NCBI GenBank assembly: GCA_947488625.1
Contig: CANKZR010000005.1
Coordinates: 35,113-99,112, forward strand
Length of the DNA stretch: 64,000 bases
Direction: 5' to 3'
Origin: an uncultured Sphingomonadaceae bacterium
Lineage (GTDB): Bacteria > Pseudomonadota > Alphaproteobacteria > Sphingomonadales > Sphingomonadaceae
Shown here: positions 24,879 through 33,310 of the stretch, piece by piece
Position numbering within the stretch: the stretch's first letter is position 1
Layout of the letters: the number at the start of each line of letters is the position of its first letter
Notes under the pieces: model-generated
Databases searched by the model: none
What the model was told of the DNA's origin: nothing
What the model saw: the letters and a program-made list of their open reading frames with translations, nothing else
Made by a program: the position numbers and the translations under genes

Positions 24879-27424
24879 GCCTCTCCTTCCACGCCAGCAA
24901 CGAGCGCGATGGCCTTGTCGAGCGGCATGCCGTCTTCGACATGGGTGTGGATTGCAGCGTAGGTGTCGGGATCGGAGGAGAAGATCGTTGCCGAGAGCGG
25001 GTCGAGCACGAGCCGCCCGACCGCTTCGACCTCGGGGCCCTTGATGTAGAGCTCGCTGTATTCGGACCCCGAGCGCTTCAATGAACGGATCAGCGTCTCG
25101 GTGCGGTCGTCCATGTCGAGCCGCGCTTCCTTGCGGAAATCGGCGATGGTCTCGGGCTTCTGCTGGAGCACCAGCATCCAGTCGCTGTTTTCCAGCGCAG
25201 CACGCGCGCCGTCGGACTTGTAATAGTCGTTGAGCGACTGGGTGGCAGTGGCGAGCGCGCCGCCATATTTGCGCGCCGTCCTGGCATAGGTCTCGACGAA
25301 CTCGCCCATCGAGCCGCCCTTGAGCATGGCCCAGGCCTCGTCGATCAGCAGCAGTTTCCTGGTCGACCGCGATGAGCGCGTCATCGCCTGGCCGGTCATG
25401 AACATGATCGCCGAGAGGACCACGCTCCTCAATTCCTCGCGGCTAGCGAGGTCGCTCATCTCGAAGACGGTGAAATCGTCGTCGAAGGCAAAACTGGCCT
25501 TGCCAGAAAAGAACCCGGCATAGCTGCCGCCGCGGCAGAAGGGCGCGATGGCGAGTGCAAGTTCCTTGCCGGTCTCGTTCTCGCCTTCGTGCAAGGCATG
25601 GGCGACATCGTCGATCGATCCGCCACTGCCGAGGCTCGCCCAGACCTGCGAAATCGCCTTGTCGATAAGGCCGCGTTCGGTGTCCGAAGGCGCGGTGCTT
25701 GGCCGCGCCATCTGCCCGACAATCGCTTTCACCATGGCGAAGCAGTCGAGGCGGTAGTCTTCGTCTCCTTCCGCGCGGGCATCGTCGATCAGCGAGAAGG
25801 GATTGAGCGAAAACCCCGAGGCGAGCGTGAACTCAACAAAACGCCCGCCCTGGAGCTTCACCGAATGCTCGAAACTGCGCCCGTCATCGATGACGACGAC
25901 CTTGGCGCCCGCACCGCGCAGGGCTGCGCAGAGTTCCTGCAGCAGGACCGACTTGCCCGAGCCCGATTTGCCGCAGATGGCAATATTGTGGTTGCCAGCC
26001 CCATTCTCGAACGGCGACCAGAAGAAGGGCTGGCCGCGCCTGCCGACGAGCAGCAGGTGCGGGACGGGGCCGCCCAAGTACTCGCCCTGCATCGGGGCGA
26101 TATTGGCGGCCGTGGTCGACAGCATGGTGCGAAGGCGCTTGAGGCGCGTCATATCCGCTGCGAGCCCGTCGGCAAGGCTCAGGGGGAAAGCGGCTACCAG
26201 CCCCTGCAATTGCAGAAAACGTTCGTCGGCCAGATCCCAGCCTGCTGCCTTGTAGATCGCCTTCACCACGCGTTCGTGGGCATCGCCTTCGCCGAGCGGC
26301 GAATAGGTGGTGAGCCCGTAGAAGAGCTTGACCAACTTCTTGCCTTCCTGGAGCTCTGCCTGGACGTGCTTCCATTCAGCCGATTGCTCGCCAAGGCGTG
26401 GCAGGAAGCGCGCGCTCTTGGTATCGGCGAGGCTGGTCGTGCGCATGAACTTGTAGCCTGCACGCGCGGCGGCTGCTTCCTGGTCGGGATAGACGAGGCA
26501 CAGCATGGTCGCTGCAGGGCAGGGGAAGCGCAGCTTGTCGGTGAACATGTCGCCGATCAGCCGCGCGCATTCCCACGGCGCCCAGCGTTCGGGCGCAGTG
26601 CGGAAGGCATAGTTGCGCAGGTCAAAGCGGTCGGGATAGCAAGCGCCGACCTGCGGCACGCCTTGCCGGTCGCGTCCGGTCTCGCGGAAACGCTCGGTGC
26701 GCAAGATCAGCCGGTCGTCCTCGACCTCCAATTCGATGTCGCGGCGGATCGCCTGGACATCCAGGGTCTCGTGGGGGTTCCAGTCGATCCGATCAGGCTC
26801 GCGCGCTGTGGTAGGCGAGGTCAGCTCGTCGATCAGCGCGAGGAGGCCTGCCGGTTCCAGCGGCGCGGCATGGAGGCCCAGCGAGTGAAGCATGCCGAGA
26901 AGGCCCTCGCGGCATTCGGTGAGTTCAGCATCGGTGATGCTGCCGGGCACCGGCACGCCCAGGGAGACGACCAGACGGCTGCTGCGGGCATGGAACGGCG
27001 CATGCGCGCTCCCCGATTGCCAGACGAGATCGTAGAACCGGCTCGTGCGGGCCCGCGCAATGGCTTCGTAGATCCCGCCCTGCTCGTAGCGGGGGGCGAA
27101 CCAGGGTCCGACGACATTGCCGATCCTGGGTGAGGAGAAGTTGAGCACCTGCAGGCAGGCACCGGGCGGCAGGCCTTCGGAGAAGAACTGGCCAAGGATC
27201 TCGCCGGTACGCTCGTCCGCGCCGACCAGCGGGGTCACTTCGAGCACGAAGCCTTTCGAGGCACGGTTGCGGTAGAGCCCCGCACGTTCGTCGTAAACGC
27301 GGTAGGGCAGCCAGTCCGAGAGCATGTCGAGCGCGAAATGCGCCGCACCTGTCTCGGCACGGTCGGTATCGGCGAACAGGCCTGCCATGAGCGCGTCGCG
27401 CGCGGCGGCAAAGGAGAGATTCAT
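24875..27424 (-). CDS. traC: TraC, VirB4-type ATPase of the type IV secretion system
   Basis: 849 residues, the cytoplasmic ATPase that powers F pilus assembly. The N-terminal TraC_F region shows DMLSDWLPYRVYDE and GFVLEVTPLVGADE. The ATPase half has Walker A GKSGSGKS at 485-492 and Walker B LLLIDEAWAML with Asp695-Glu696. RTARKYGGALATATQSLNDY after it is the VirB4/TraC sensor region. Length is close to F TraC (875). Overlaps traV by 4 bases upstream and the small membrane-protein gene downstream. Confidence 0.96.
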   Translation of the reverse strand: MNLSFAAARDALMAGLFADTDRAETGAAHFALDMLSDWLPYRVYDERAGLYRNRASKGFVLEVTPLVGADERTGEILGQFFSEGLPPGACLQVLNFSSPRIGNVVGPWFAPRYEQGGIYEAIARARTSRFYDLVWQSGSAHAPFHARSSRLVVSLGVPVPGSITDAELTECREGLLGMLHSLGLHAAPLEPAGLLALIDELTSPTTAREPDRIDWNPHETLDVQAIRRDIELEVEDDRLILRTERFRETGRDRQGVPQVGACYPDRFDLRNYAFRTAPERWAPWECARLIGDMFTDKLRFPCPAATMLCLVYPDQEAAAARAGYKFMRTTSLADTKSARFLPRLGEQSAEWKHVQAELQEGKKLVKLFYGLTTYSPLGEGDAHERVVKAIYKAAGWDLADERFLQLQGLVAAFPLSLADGLAADMTRLKRLRTMLSTTAANIAPMQGEYLGGPVPHLLLVGRRGQPFFWSPFENGAGNHNIAICGKSGSGKSVLLQELCAALRGAGAKVVVIDDGRSFEHSVKLQGGRFVEFTLASGFSLNPFSLIDDARAEGDEDYRLDCFAMVKAIVGQMARPSTAPSDTERGLIDKAISQVWASLGSGGSIDDVAHALHEGENETGKELALAIAPFCRGGSYAGFFSGKASFAFDDDFTVFEMSDLASREELRSVVLSAIMFMTGQAMTRSSRSTRKLLLIDEAWAMLKGGSMGEFVETYARTARKYGGALATATQSLNDYYKSDGARAALENSDWMLVLQQKPETIADFRKEARLDMDDRTETLIRSLKRSGSEYSELYIKGPEVEAVGRLVLDPLSATIFSSDPDTYAAIHTHVEDGMPLDKAIALVAGVEGEA

Positions 27425-27987
27425 TCCTCGGCTCCTTGGGGTTCAGGAGGGTGGGGCACCCGGTCGGTTGTCATGGGACCGACGGGTGCCCCGGTTTCCG
27501 GCGCGACTGCGCCGGGCGAGGCCGGAACGGGCTGCCAAGGGGGGAGTGGCATTTCCGGCGCTTGCTCGGGTGTTTCAGGATGGTTTGCGGTGGCTGACCT
27601 TCCGACATCGGCAATCGAGTTGCCAATCGCACGCAGAACCTCGCCCGTGCGCTGCGGCGCGCGCCAGCTGGCACTTGCCGGTTCGGGCAGGGTCACATGG
27701 ACCACGCGCGCTTCGTGCGTCCGGCCTGCTTCGTCGCGCCAGGGGGCGAGCACGATCCGCAGGCTCTGGCCATTCCCGCTGGCGGTCGATGCTCCGGCCA
27801 CCAGCGCGGTGCTCGGCTGCGCATCGATCCCTGTTGCGGCTGCATCGATCAGCGTGGTCGGCGCGCATGACCCTTCGGGCGCGCGGCAGGCGAAGTCGCC
27901 CGACACATTGCCGCCCAGCGTCGAGCAGCCGCCCGTAAGCATCAGAAAGGCCAAGCCCGGTGCGCGCAAGTGCGAGAGCGCGCTCAC
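27421..27987 (-). CDS. traV: TraV-like outer-membrane lipoprotein
   Basis: 188 residues. The N-terminus ends in a lipobox (LTGGC, Cys21) so the mature protein is a lipoprotein. The following STLGGNVSGDFACRAPEG is the conserved TraV opening with its second cysteine. TraV, with TraK and TraB, forms the outer-membrane core of the F-type channel. The C-terminal 60 residues are rich in Pro and Glu. Its position between dsbC and traC, and 4-base overlaps with both, agree with a core-complex role. Confidence 0.88.
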   Translation of the reverse strand: MSALSHLRAPGLAFLMLTGGCSTLGGNVSGDFACRAPEGSCAPTTLIDAAATGIDAQPSTALVAGASTASGNGQSLRIVLAPWRDEAGRTHEARVVHVTLPEPASASWRAPQRTGEVLRAIGNSIADVGRSATANHPETPEQAPEMPLPPWQPVPASPGAVAPETGAPVGPMTTDRVPHPPEPQGAEE

Positions 27988-28847
27988 TTGCGTTGCTCCT
28001 TCGCAGGGGCCGCAAACTCGCGCAGCGTGGCCGCATCGCGGTAGCCGTGAAGCACTGCGCCATCGCTCGCACGAACGATGACCGGGGTGCCGCCAAAGCC
28101 GTTGGCACGCGCGAAGGCCTCGTTGGCATCGAGCCCACGCGTTTCCGCACAGCTCGCGCCGCTCGGATCGAGTGCTCCCTCATAGGCCTGGTGAAGCGCG
28201 CGTCCCGGATCGCTCGCGCAGATCACGGTCTCGGCAAGGCGGCGGCTTTGAGAGCCGAGGATGGAGATCGGTCGTTCCTCGATCCAAACACCCGCCTTGC
28301 CGAGTTCATCGACCAGGCGGCGGCAATAGCCGCACTGGAAATCGGAGAAGACGATGAGCTTTGGACCCTTTTTGTTCCCCCAGTGAATTGCCCCTTCGGC
28401 GGGCAGGGTAGAAAGATCGACTGTGTCGACCGCAGGCGCGCTTGCGGAATTTTCGTTTGCAGACGGCTTGGCGCGGGCTGCACCTGCGGCGATCAGGTCG
28501 GGGTTGAGTTCGAGCAGCCGCGAGGCGGTGACATCGCGCCGCTCTTCCATGTCGTAGAGGCGCCCGACCAGAAGGTAGCGCGCGCTCTTGTCGATATAGA
28601 ACAGCGTCTCGCCCGAGACGACTTCGCACCAGGGACCAAACCTGTCGCAGGCGATCTCGTCGATCGGCGTCTTGGGCAAGCGCAGTTGCAGCGCCTCAGC
28701 GACCTCGCTCGCCAGATCCTGCGCGGTTGCCGGCATGGCGGTGACCGCGCTGACGCCTACGGTCAGGACAGCGGCTGCGCTGCTGGCTGCAATGGCGACA
28801 TGGGCAAAGCGCGCCTTGAGGCCAGGCTGGTTCTCGGAAAAGTTCAT
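27984..28847 (-). CDS. dsbC: DsbC-type disulfide isomerase of the transfer operon
   Basis: 287 residues, larger than E. coli DsbC (about 216 mature). A hydrophobic export segment lies at about 16-42. The N-terminal part has the DsbC dimerisation region (PIDEIACDRFGPWCEVVSGE, then TLFYIDKSARYLLVGRLYDM), and the thioredoxin domain carries Cys172-Gly-Tyr-Cys175 in FSDFQCGYCRR. It should shuffle disulfides in cysteine-rich TraN, TraU and TraH. A Ser/Ala-rich linker (about 123-146) joins the two domains. Overlaps traB and traV by 4 bases. Confidence 0.9.
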   Translation of the reverse strand: MNFSENQPGLKARFAHVAIAASSAAAVLTVGVSAVTAMPATAQDLASEVAEALQLRLPKTPIDEIACDRFGPWCEVVSGETLFYIDKSARYLLVGRLYDMEERRDVTASRLLELNPDLIAAGAARAKPSANENSASAPAVDTVDLSTLPAEGAIHWGNKKGPKLIVFSDFQCGYCRRLVDELGKAGVWIEERPISILGSQSRRLAETVICASDPGRALHQAYEGALDPSGASCAETRGLDANEAFARANGFGGTPVIVRASDGAVLHGYRDAATLREFAAPAKEQRK

Positions 28848-30175
28848 TGGGGTGTGCTCCTGACATGGACGCCGTCGAGAAAGACGATCTCGACCTCGAT
28901 GCCGGTCGGCATCTCGACGACTGGTTGGTATTGTTCGGCGCGTTCAATCAGATAGCGGCTGACCGTATCGGCCGCTTCGCCCGCGCCCTGGCCGATGCCG
29001 CCTGCAAGAATGTCGGTCGGCGAAAGCGCCTCCCGCTGGCCATTGGCTCCGACCTGGCCGGTGAAGATGCCGTTGGCATTGGCCGAGAAGCCGCGCCCGA
29101 ACCCGCCGACGATCCCGGCGAGCAGCGCTTGCGATACGAGGCTACCTTCGCGGCTCACCACTCGGCCGCGCACGCCCGACTTGCCGGCAAAGGCGATGAA
29201 GCCCTTGACCTCGGAGACCGCGTAGCGGCCGCCGGGCTGGGCGCAGGTCATGCGCACCAGCTGGACATAGACCTTCTCCGCCGAGAGATCGCCGCGCGCC
29301 GCGCCATTGACGAGACAGCCGGTGATGTCGGTCGACAAGAGCTGGTTGCCGCGCATGACCGAGCGCGCGGGACCGGTGATGCGCAGCACCACGGGGAGCG
29401 GATCGGTCTGGCTGGCTACGCCGGTCGAGGCATCGACCCCGACGATCACGCGAGCGGGCGCATAGGAATTGGGCGGCAGGTAGTCGCGGCTTGCTTCAAG
29501 CATCAGCGCCGGCGTGCGCTCGGCATTGGTGGGCCGCGCACTCGTCGGCGTGCGTTCGCCGAAGGTCAGCATGTCGAGCCCGCCGGGCCGCGCAGCATGA
29601 GGAATGGCATTGCCATTGCTTTCGCCGGGCGCTGTCACGCCGGGCCCGTAAGCGGGTGGTGGCATGGCAGGTGTTGCAGCCACCGCTTCGCGCGAGCGTT
29701 CGAGTTCGCCCCTCAGCGCTGCGTTCTCCGCCGAGATCGCATCGATCGCGACCTGGCCGTCGCTCATCATCCGCGCGTTCTCGGCGCGCAGGGCTTCCAA
29801 TTCCTGCTCGATTTCCGGTCGCGGGAGCTGGGTGTCCTGCAGGTCCTTGATCGCGCGGCCCTGCGCATCGAGCCGGTTGCCATAGGTGGCGACGAACTCG
29901 CGCTGCGACAGGTTGCGATTGACGAGCCCGCCGGTGTCGATGCTGGCAACGCTCTCGCTGTCAGCCGACGTGCTGTCGTCATCGTCGAGGATGAACCAAG
30001 CCCCGGCCAGCAGCGCCACGCCGCCAATCCCTGCAAGCAGCAGCTTCTGCCGCTGCGCGATACTGGCGTTGAGATTGCGCCGCGTATCCTTGCGCCCAGA
30101 ATCCTTGTGCCCAGTATCCTTGGGTCCGCTGGGGCGGGGTTCGCTCTTGTCCCTGGTGTCGTCTGCGTCGGCCAT
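28844..30175 (-). CDS. traB: TraB, inner-membrane-anchored core channel protein
   Basis: 443 residues, VirB10-like. Order: a charged cytoplasmic N-terminus with repeated Lys/Asp (about 1-40), one membrane helix (LLAGIGGVALLAGAWFIL, about 45-62), a coiled-coil-like stretch (about 100-165, with IEQELEALRAENARMMS), a Pro-rich spacer, then the globular C-terminal domain with YLPPNSYAPARVIVGVDAST and GRVVSREGSLVSQALLAGI. These are standard TraB features. It should span the periplasm and contact TraK and TraV. Confidence 0.93.
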   Translation of the reverse strand: MADADDTRDKSEPRPSGPKDTGHKDSGRKDTRRNLNASIAQRQKLLLAGIGGVALLAGAWFILDDDDSTSADSESVASIDTGGLVNRNLSQREFVATYGNRLDAQGRAIKDLQDTQLPRPEIEQELEALRAENARMMSDGQVAIDAISAENAALRGELERSREAVAATPAMPPPAYGPGVTAPGESNGNAIPHAARPGGLDMLTFGERTPTSARPTNAERTPALMLEASRDYLPPNSYAPARVIVGVDASTGVASQTDPLPVVLRITGPARSVMRGNQLLSTDITGCLVNGAARGDLSAEKVYVQLVRMTCAQPGGRYAVSEVKGFIAFAGKSGVRGRVVSREGSLVSQALLAGIVGGFGRGFSANANGIFTGQVGANGQREALSPTDILAGGIGQGAGEAADTVSRYLIERAEQYQPVVEMPTGIEVEIVFLDGVHVRSTPQ

Positions 30176-30990
30176 TATTCGAGCCCTCCCGCGGCAAAGA
30201 CAAGGAAGGCGCTGGTCGCTTCGCCGGGAGCAAGGCTTTCGCGGCCATAGGCAAAGGCGAGCGCACCCGCAGGAGCTTCGCGCTCGCCGGCAAGGTCGAG
30301 CGGTTCGCCGCCGAGATTGCGGATGAGGAAGCGCTGGCCGGTAAGCTCGGCGCCGTCATATTGCGCGACCTGCTGAACTTCGATGGAACCGGTGCGGCGC
30401 GGACGCGACAGTTCGGCGCGCGCGGCAAAGCCGGGCAGGACCGCATCGCTCGCCATGGCCTCGATCAGCCGGATGGCATTGTCCGAGGGACTTGATCCTG
30501 CCTGCCACTCCTCGGCTTCGCTGCGTGCAAGCGCGGGGTTGGTGATGAACAGCTGGGTCGCTTCATTGCCGTCCAGCCGACAGGCGAACTTGTAGACATG
30601 GCCCGCCTGGCTGGTGGCGAAGAAATTGATCCGGTCCGATGCATATTGCGGCGGGACCGAGATATAGATATCGCCGCGCACCGGCTCGTGCGTCACCTGG
30701 AAATCATTGTAGGGAAAGCCGCTGGCGATCTTCGAGACATTGGCAAAGCCGTCCTCGATGAGCGCGATACGGGTGAGTTCACCTCGCGCCAGTTCGCAAT
30801 CGATCGTCGAGCCATCGCTCGCCTCGATGAACTGATCGGCGAGCGCGGGCGTGGGAACGAGCGCAAGGCCGAGCGCGGTCAGGCCCGCGAGTTTGAGCGC
30901 GACATCGCGGCGCTGCTGTGCGCCCACGCTGAAGATTGCGAAACCCGTTGCGGCAAGCGCGGCCGATGCGGGATTGCTGAGGAGGTTCAT
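30175..30990 (-). CDS. traK: TraK, outer-membrane core secretin-like protein
   Basis: 271 residues, VirB9-like. An unusual 50-residue N-terminus precedes the signal cleavage region (ALVPTPALAD), so translation may really begin further in; no better start with a ribosome site is obvious. The mature part (DQFIEASDGSTIDCELARGE, ISVPPQYASDRINFFATS) matches TraK. It binds TraV and TraB to make the outer-membrane ring. The stop overlaps the traB start by one base. Confidence 0.87.
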   Translation of the reverse strand: MNLLSNPASAALAATGFAIFSVGAQQRRDVALKLAGLTALGLALVPTPALADQFIEASDGSTIDCELARGELTRIALIEDGFANVSKIASGFPYNDFQVTHEPVRGDIYISVPPQYASDRINFFATSQAGHVYKFACRLDGNEATQLFITNPALARSEAEEWQAGSSPSDNAIRLIEAMASDAVLPGFAARAELSRPRRTGSIEVQQVAQYDGAELTGQRFLIRNLGGEPLDLAGEREAPAGALAFAYGRESLAPGEATSAFLVFAAGGLE

Positions 30991-31553
30991 TGGTCCTGGT
31001 CCTCTGGAGTTGAATTCTGTTCGAAGCCGGTGAGCGCGAGGCTGAGACCGCGTCTTGACCAGCGGAATGTGAAGCTGCGCTCCTGGCTGGCGATCACCTG
31101 TGCGCCGACAAAGGTCTTGAGCGTGCCGCTGACCGTCGAGATCAGAGCCTTGGTGTCGACCTCCATCGTGCGGATGACGAAGGCCTGGCTGATGTCCGAG
31201 CCGCGTTGCTCCTCGACGATGGCCACCAATTCGGCCTTGAGGCGTCCGTGCGCTGCCGGATCGGCGACTTTGAGGATCTGCTCCATCCAGTAGTCGAGGC
31301 TTTCAGGCGCGCGATTGAGGAGCATCAGCGCGGTGTCGCGGGTAACGAGCTCGAGATAATGCGCGTCCACCCCGCCGCTCGAGACGGTGAGCGTCTCGGC
31401 CGTGATCGGCACCAGTACGACCGCCTCGTCACCGGTGACCGCGGCACCGATGCCAATGAGGCTGGTGACGCCAAGCACCCCTGCAAGAGCGGCAAAGCGG
31501 TTGCGCTGCGCGAGGTGGCGCTGGGCCTGTTCGTGCGCGAATTCGGATTGCAT
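30987..31553 (-). CDS. traE: TraE, pilus assembly protein
   Basis: 188 residues from ATG 31553, preceded by GAGGA; an earlier ATG at 31577 would overlap traL. One N-terminal membrane helix (FAALAGVLGVTSLIGIGAAV, about 21-40) and a periplasmic domain resembling VirB8-like TraE. YLELVTRDTALMLLNRAPES is typical. Functions as an inner-membrane component of the pilus assembly machine. Overlaps traK by 4 bases. Confidence 0.9.
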   Translation of the reverse strand: MQSEFAHEQAQRHLAQRNRFAALAGVLGVTSLIGIGAAVTGDEAVVLVPITAETLTVSSGGVDAHYLELVTRDTALMLLNRAPESLDYWMEQILKVADPAAHGRLKAELVAIVEEQRGSDISQAFVIRTMEVDTKALISTVSGTLKTFVGAQVIASQERSFTFRWSRRGLSLALTGFEQNSTPEDQDQ

Positions 31554-31566
31554 CGGTGTCCTCCCC

Positions 31567-31854
31567 TCAGCCTGCAAGCAGGCGGCAATGGGAGGGCGGC
31601 GTGGCTTTCAGTCCGAGGAATGACCCCGGCAGGTACCAGTAGGCAGCATGCACCAGCTTCGCGCCCTTGTTACCTGACTTCGCCTTCCGCAGGCCGAACC
31701 AGGCTATGACCGAGAGGCCAGTGCCGATGATGATGTGCTGCGTGAGGATGCCCCAGGCGAAGGGGATCAGCATCCCTGCGAACTCGTCCACGGTCCAGAA
31801 GCCGATAAGCTCCGGATCGTCGAGCCGCCGTGGAACAATATACCTGTCGGCCAT
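31567..31854 (-). CDS. traL: TraL, pilus assembly membrane protein
   Basis: 95 residues, VirB3-like. The start RYIVPRRLDDPELIGFWTVD is the classic TraL N-terminus. Two close hydrophobic helices follow (about 25-56). It localises in the inner membrane and is needed for pilus assembly. It is 36 bases after traA and 13 before traE. Confidence 0.92.
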   Translation of the reverse strand: MADRYIVPRRLDDPELIGFWTVDEFAGMLIPFAWGILTQHIIIGTGLSVIAWFGLRKAKSGNKGAKLVHAAYWYLPGSFLGLKATPPSHCRLLAG

Positions 31855-31890
31855 GCCGCCCTCCCGTCGTTAGACCTTGCGACCAGGGGT

Positions 31891-32205
31891 TCAGATGGTC
31901 GCGGTCACGACAGAGGTGACGATCGGAACGCCGGTGCCGACACCGATCCCGACGCCGACGGGCACGGCAACCTGGCCGAGCGCGAAACGTCCCGAGGCAA
32001 GCGCAATCAGGCCGCCTGCCAGCGAGAGCACGGTGATGATCTTGCCGCCCGAGCCTTCGAGGAAGTCGGTGAACATGGTGAGCGCCGGATCGAAGGTCGT
32101 GTCGGCGCCGGCATAAGCAGCGCCTGCGATGGCGAGCGCCAGCGCTGCGGGCGCCATGTAGTCGCGCATCCGAGGGGCCGAATGGGTCAGGGTCTTGGTG
32201 GTCAT
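31891..32205 (-). CDS. traA: TraA-like propilin
   Basis: 104 residues from ATG 32205 (GGAG 9 bases before). A leader of about 33 residues ends at AGAAYA, leaving a mature pilin of about 71 residues starting GADTTFDP. Two hydrophobic segments (about 54-70 and 78-102) are separated by a short basic turn, as in F pilin. First gene of the transfer operon. Its upstream region carries the GTTCT direct repeats and the 21-bp iterons. A long frame continues upstream to 32463 but would cross the control region. Confidence 0.85.
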   Translation of the reverse strand: MTTKTLTHSAPRMRDYMAPAALALAIAGAAYAGADTTFDPALTMFTDFLEGSGGKIITVLSLAGGLIALASGRFALGQVAVPVGVGIGVGTGVPIVTSVVTATI

Positions 32206-32249
32206 GAAGGGAAACTCCGGTTGGTTGATCGACAACAGCGAGCTTTGTC

Positions 32250-32266
32250 GTTCTCTGTATGTTCTT
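32250..32266. promoter_or_regulatory. Probable operator upstream of traA
   Basis: GTTCT at 32250-32254 and at 32261-32265 repeat at 11-bp spacing; the second copy is inside TATGTTCTT (32258-32266), the exact complement of AAGAACATA at the S24 repressor gene. It lies 45 bases upstream of the traA start, where an operator would control the transfer promoter. A GTAGGAA element follows at 32288. Confidence 0.55.
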
Positions 32267-32334
32267 TCCTTCAACCGGAGCGGTGATGTAGGAAATGGGG
32301 CGGCGCGCAATCGCGGCGCCTGACCAAGCAAAAA

Positions 32335-32460
32335 GCGACAATTCGCGCGGGTGAGGCGAGATTTTGGGCCCTGAGGAACGGATCTCGCGCACCGGTGGCC
32401 GGATTCCGCGCGCAGGCTGCCGGATTTTGCGATTTTGCTGCCGGATTCTGCGCGAATCAT
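32335..32460. repeat. Tandem 21-bp repeats (iterons) upstream of traA
   Basis: The clearest copies begin with GCCGGATT at 32398, 32419 and 32440, exactly 21 bases apart, each followed by a (C/T)(C/T)GCG-like stretch. More degenerate copies in the same phase start near 32377, 32356 and 32336: the AT step falls at 32040+ offsets 300, 321, 342, 363, 384 and 405, i.e. 32340, 32361, 32382, 32403, 32424 and 32445. Six copies at two helical turns each suggest cooperative protein binding on one DNA face: oriT-associated sites (like F TraM sites), oriV iterons or a centromere. Which it is cannot be read here. No gene is seen in 32206-32580 apart from this. Confidence 0.7.
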
Positions 32461-32487
32461 CAACGCACAGCGATTCGCTCCCTCCTA

Positions 32488-32507
32488 TATGTTTCTTATA
32501 TGTTCTT
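32488..32507. promoter_or_regulatory. Probable operator upstream of the 32581 regulator
   Basis: TATGTTTCTT at 32488-32497 and TATGTTCTT at 32499-32507 are near-identical elements at 11-bp spacing, matching the AAGAACATA repeats at 13943 in inverted orientation. A TTCCTAC element follows at 32514-32520, as at the repressor locus. It sits about 74 bases before the GTG at 32581. Confidence 0.55.
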
Positions 32508-32580
32508 TTCGTTTTCCTACATTCGTCCTTCGCCCTAGCTCTTGAGTCGAACCTTGAGAGAAAATGGAAGGGAGTCGTTG

Positions 32581-33072
32581 GTGGCTGACGAAACAGAATA
32601 CTCAGAGGAACATACGCGCCTGGGATTGGCGCGCCTGTTGACTGCGGCAGTGGATGCGAGCGGGCGGGCCAAATGCGATGTTGCTGCTGCGGCGCGACTT
32701 CACAAGGATACCCTGCGGCGTGTCTTGCAAGGCGAGCGTTCGGCCACTCTGGGTGAAGCTCTGCGCATACTCGGAGCAAGCCGGGCCGCACCGCGAGCAC
32801 ACCTGCTGCTGTTCCTGGTTTGCGGCGAAGACCAGGCAATCGACTGGCTGCAATCTGACCTCGCTGAATTCTTCGAGGAATTCAGCGCCGAGTTCCCGCA
32901 AGCGTTGCATCGGTCCCTGGGTGACAGCGTAAGCGATGTGAAATCGCGTTGGGCAAAAGGAACGGCGAACCGGGTCGCAAGGATGCTTGCCGATCACATC
33001 AATGAGCTCGCACGCAAAGACCAGTTTCTTGAAACCTTCCTCTCTGGTGAGGAGGAAATCGCGCGTGCCTGA
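32581..33072 (+). CDS. Helix-turn-helix regulator next to the transfer control region
   Basis: 163 residues. The GTG at 32581 is preceded by AAGGGAG 8 bases upstream; a TTG/ATG-type earlier start at 32542 would run through the operator region. Residues about 8-60 look like a helix-turn-helix: KCDVAAAARLHKDTLRRVLQ with a following GERSATLGEALRIL helix, similar to lambda repressor-like domains. The C-terminal 90 residues are acidic and helical (FFEEFSAEF) without a known motif. Divergent from traA across the iteron region, it may regulate transfer or belong to the relaxosome, in the place where F has traM/traJ/traY. Confidence 0.65.
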   Translation: MADETEYSEEHTRLGLARLLTAAVDASGRAKCDVAAAARLHKDTLRRVLQGERSATLGEALRILGASRAAPRAHLLLFLVCGEDQAIDWLQSDLAEFFEEFSAEFPQALHRSLGDSVSDVKSRWAKGTANRVARMLADHINELARKDQFLETFLSGEEEIARA

Positions 33073-33280
33073 GGCGCCAGACACTGATGGCGTTGGCACT
33101 GAGAAGCCTATCCGCTTCATCCGCATCAAGGAGGTTCAGTATCGCACTGGGCTTGGGCGCGCTACAATCTATCGGTGGATGGCACAGGGCCGGTTCCCCA
33201 AACCGATCCGTTTGGGTGGTCACGCCGTGGCTTGGGTGGAAGCCGAACTTGAAAGCTGGCTGGCGGGCAGAATCAGTTGA
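33065..33280 (+). CDS. AlpA-family transcriptional regulator
   Basis: 71 residues from GTG 33065, which overlaps the previous stop and follows GAGGAGG. The core FIRIKEVQYRTGLGRATIYRWM, here cut as IKEVQYRTGLGRATIYRW, plus GRFPKPIRLGGHAVAWVE is the AlpA/MerR-like winged helix found in phages and mobile elements as activator or excisionase. Second gene of a two-gene unit with the 32581 regulator. Its target is unknown; the iteron region or tra promoter are candidates. Confidence 0.85.
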   Translation: MPEAPDTDGVGTEKPIRFIRIKEVQYRTGLGRATIYRWMAQGRFPKPIRLGGHAVAWVEAELESWLAGRIS

Positions 33281-33310
33281 GCGTTCTCGCTGAACTGCAT
33301 CGACCCCATC

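Noticed and set aside
25589..27133. 514-codon open frame on the plus strand
   Set aside because: Antisense to traC, whose motifs are clear. Long antisense frames are common in GC-rich coding DNA; the product is low-complexity and has no start signal.
28847..30250. 467-codon open frame on the plus strand
   Set aside because: Antisense to traB and compositionally a shadow, with no ribosome site or recognisable domain.
32335..32460. CRISPR array
   Set aside because: The 21-bp repeats are contiguous with no unique spacers and are degenerate, so they are iteron-like.
31670..32839. 389-codon open frame on the minus strand through the traA control region
   Set aside because: It overlaps traA, traL and the iterons in another frame and has no domain; traA/traL explain the region better.
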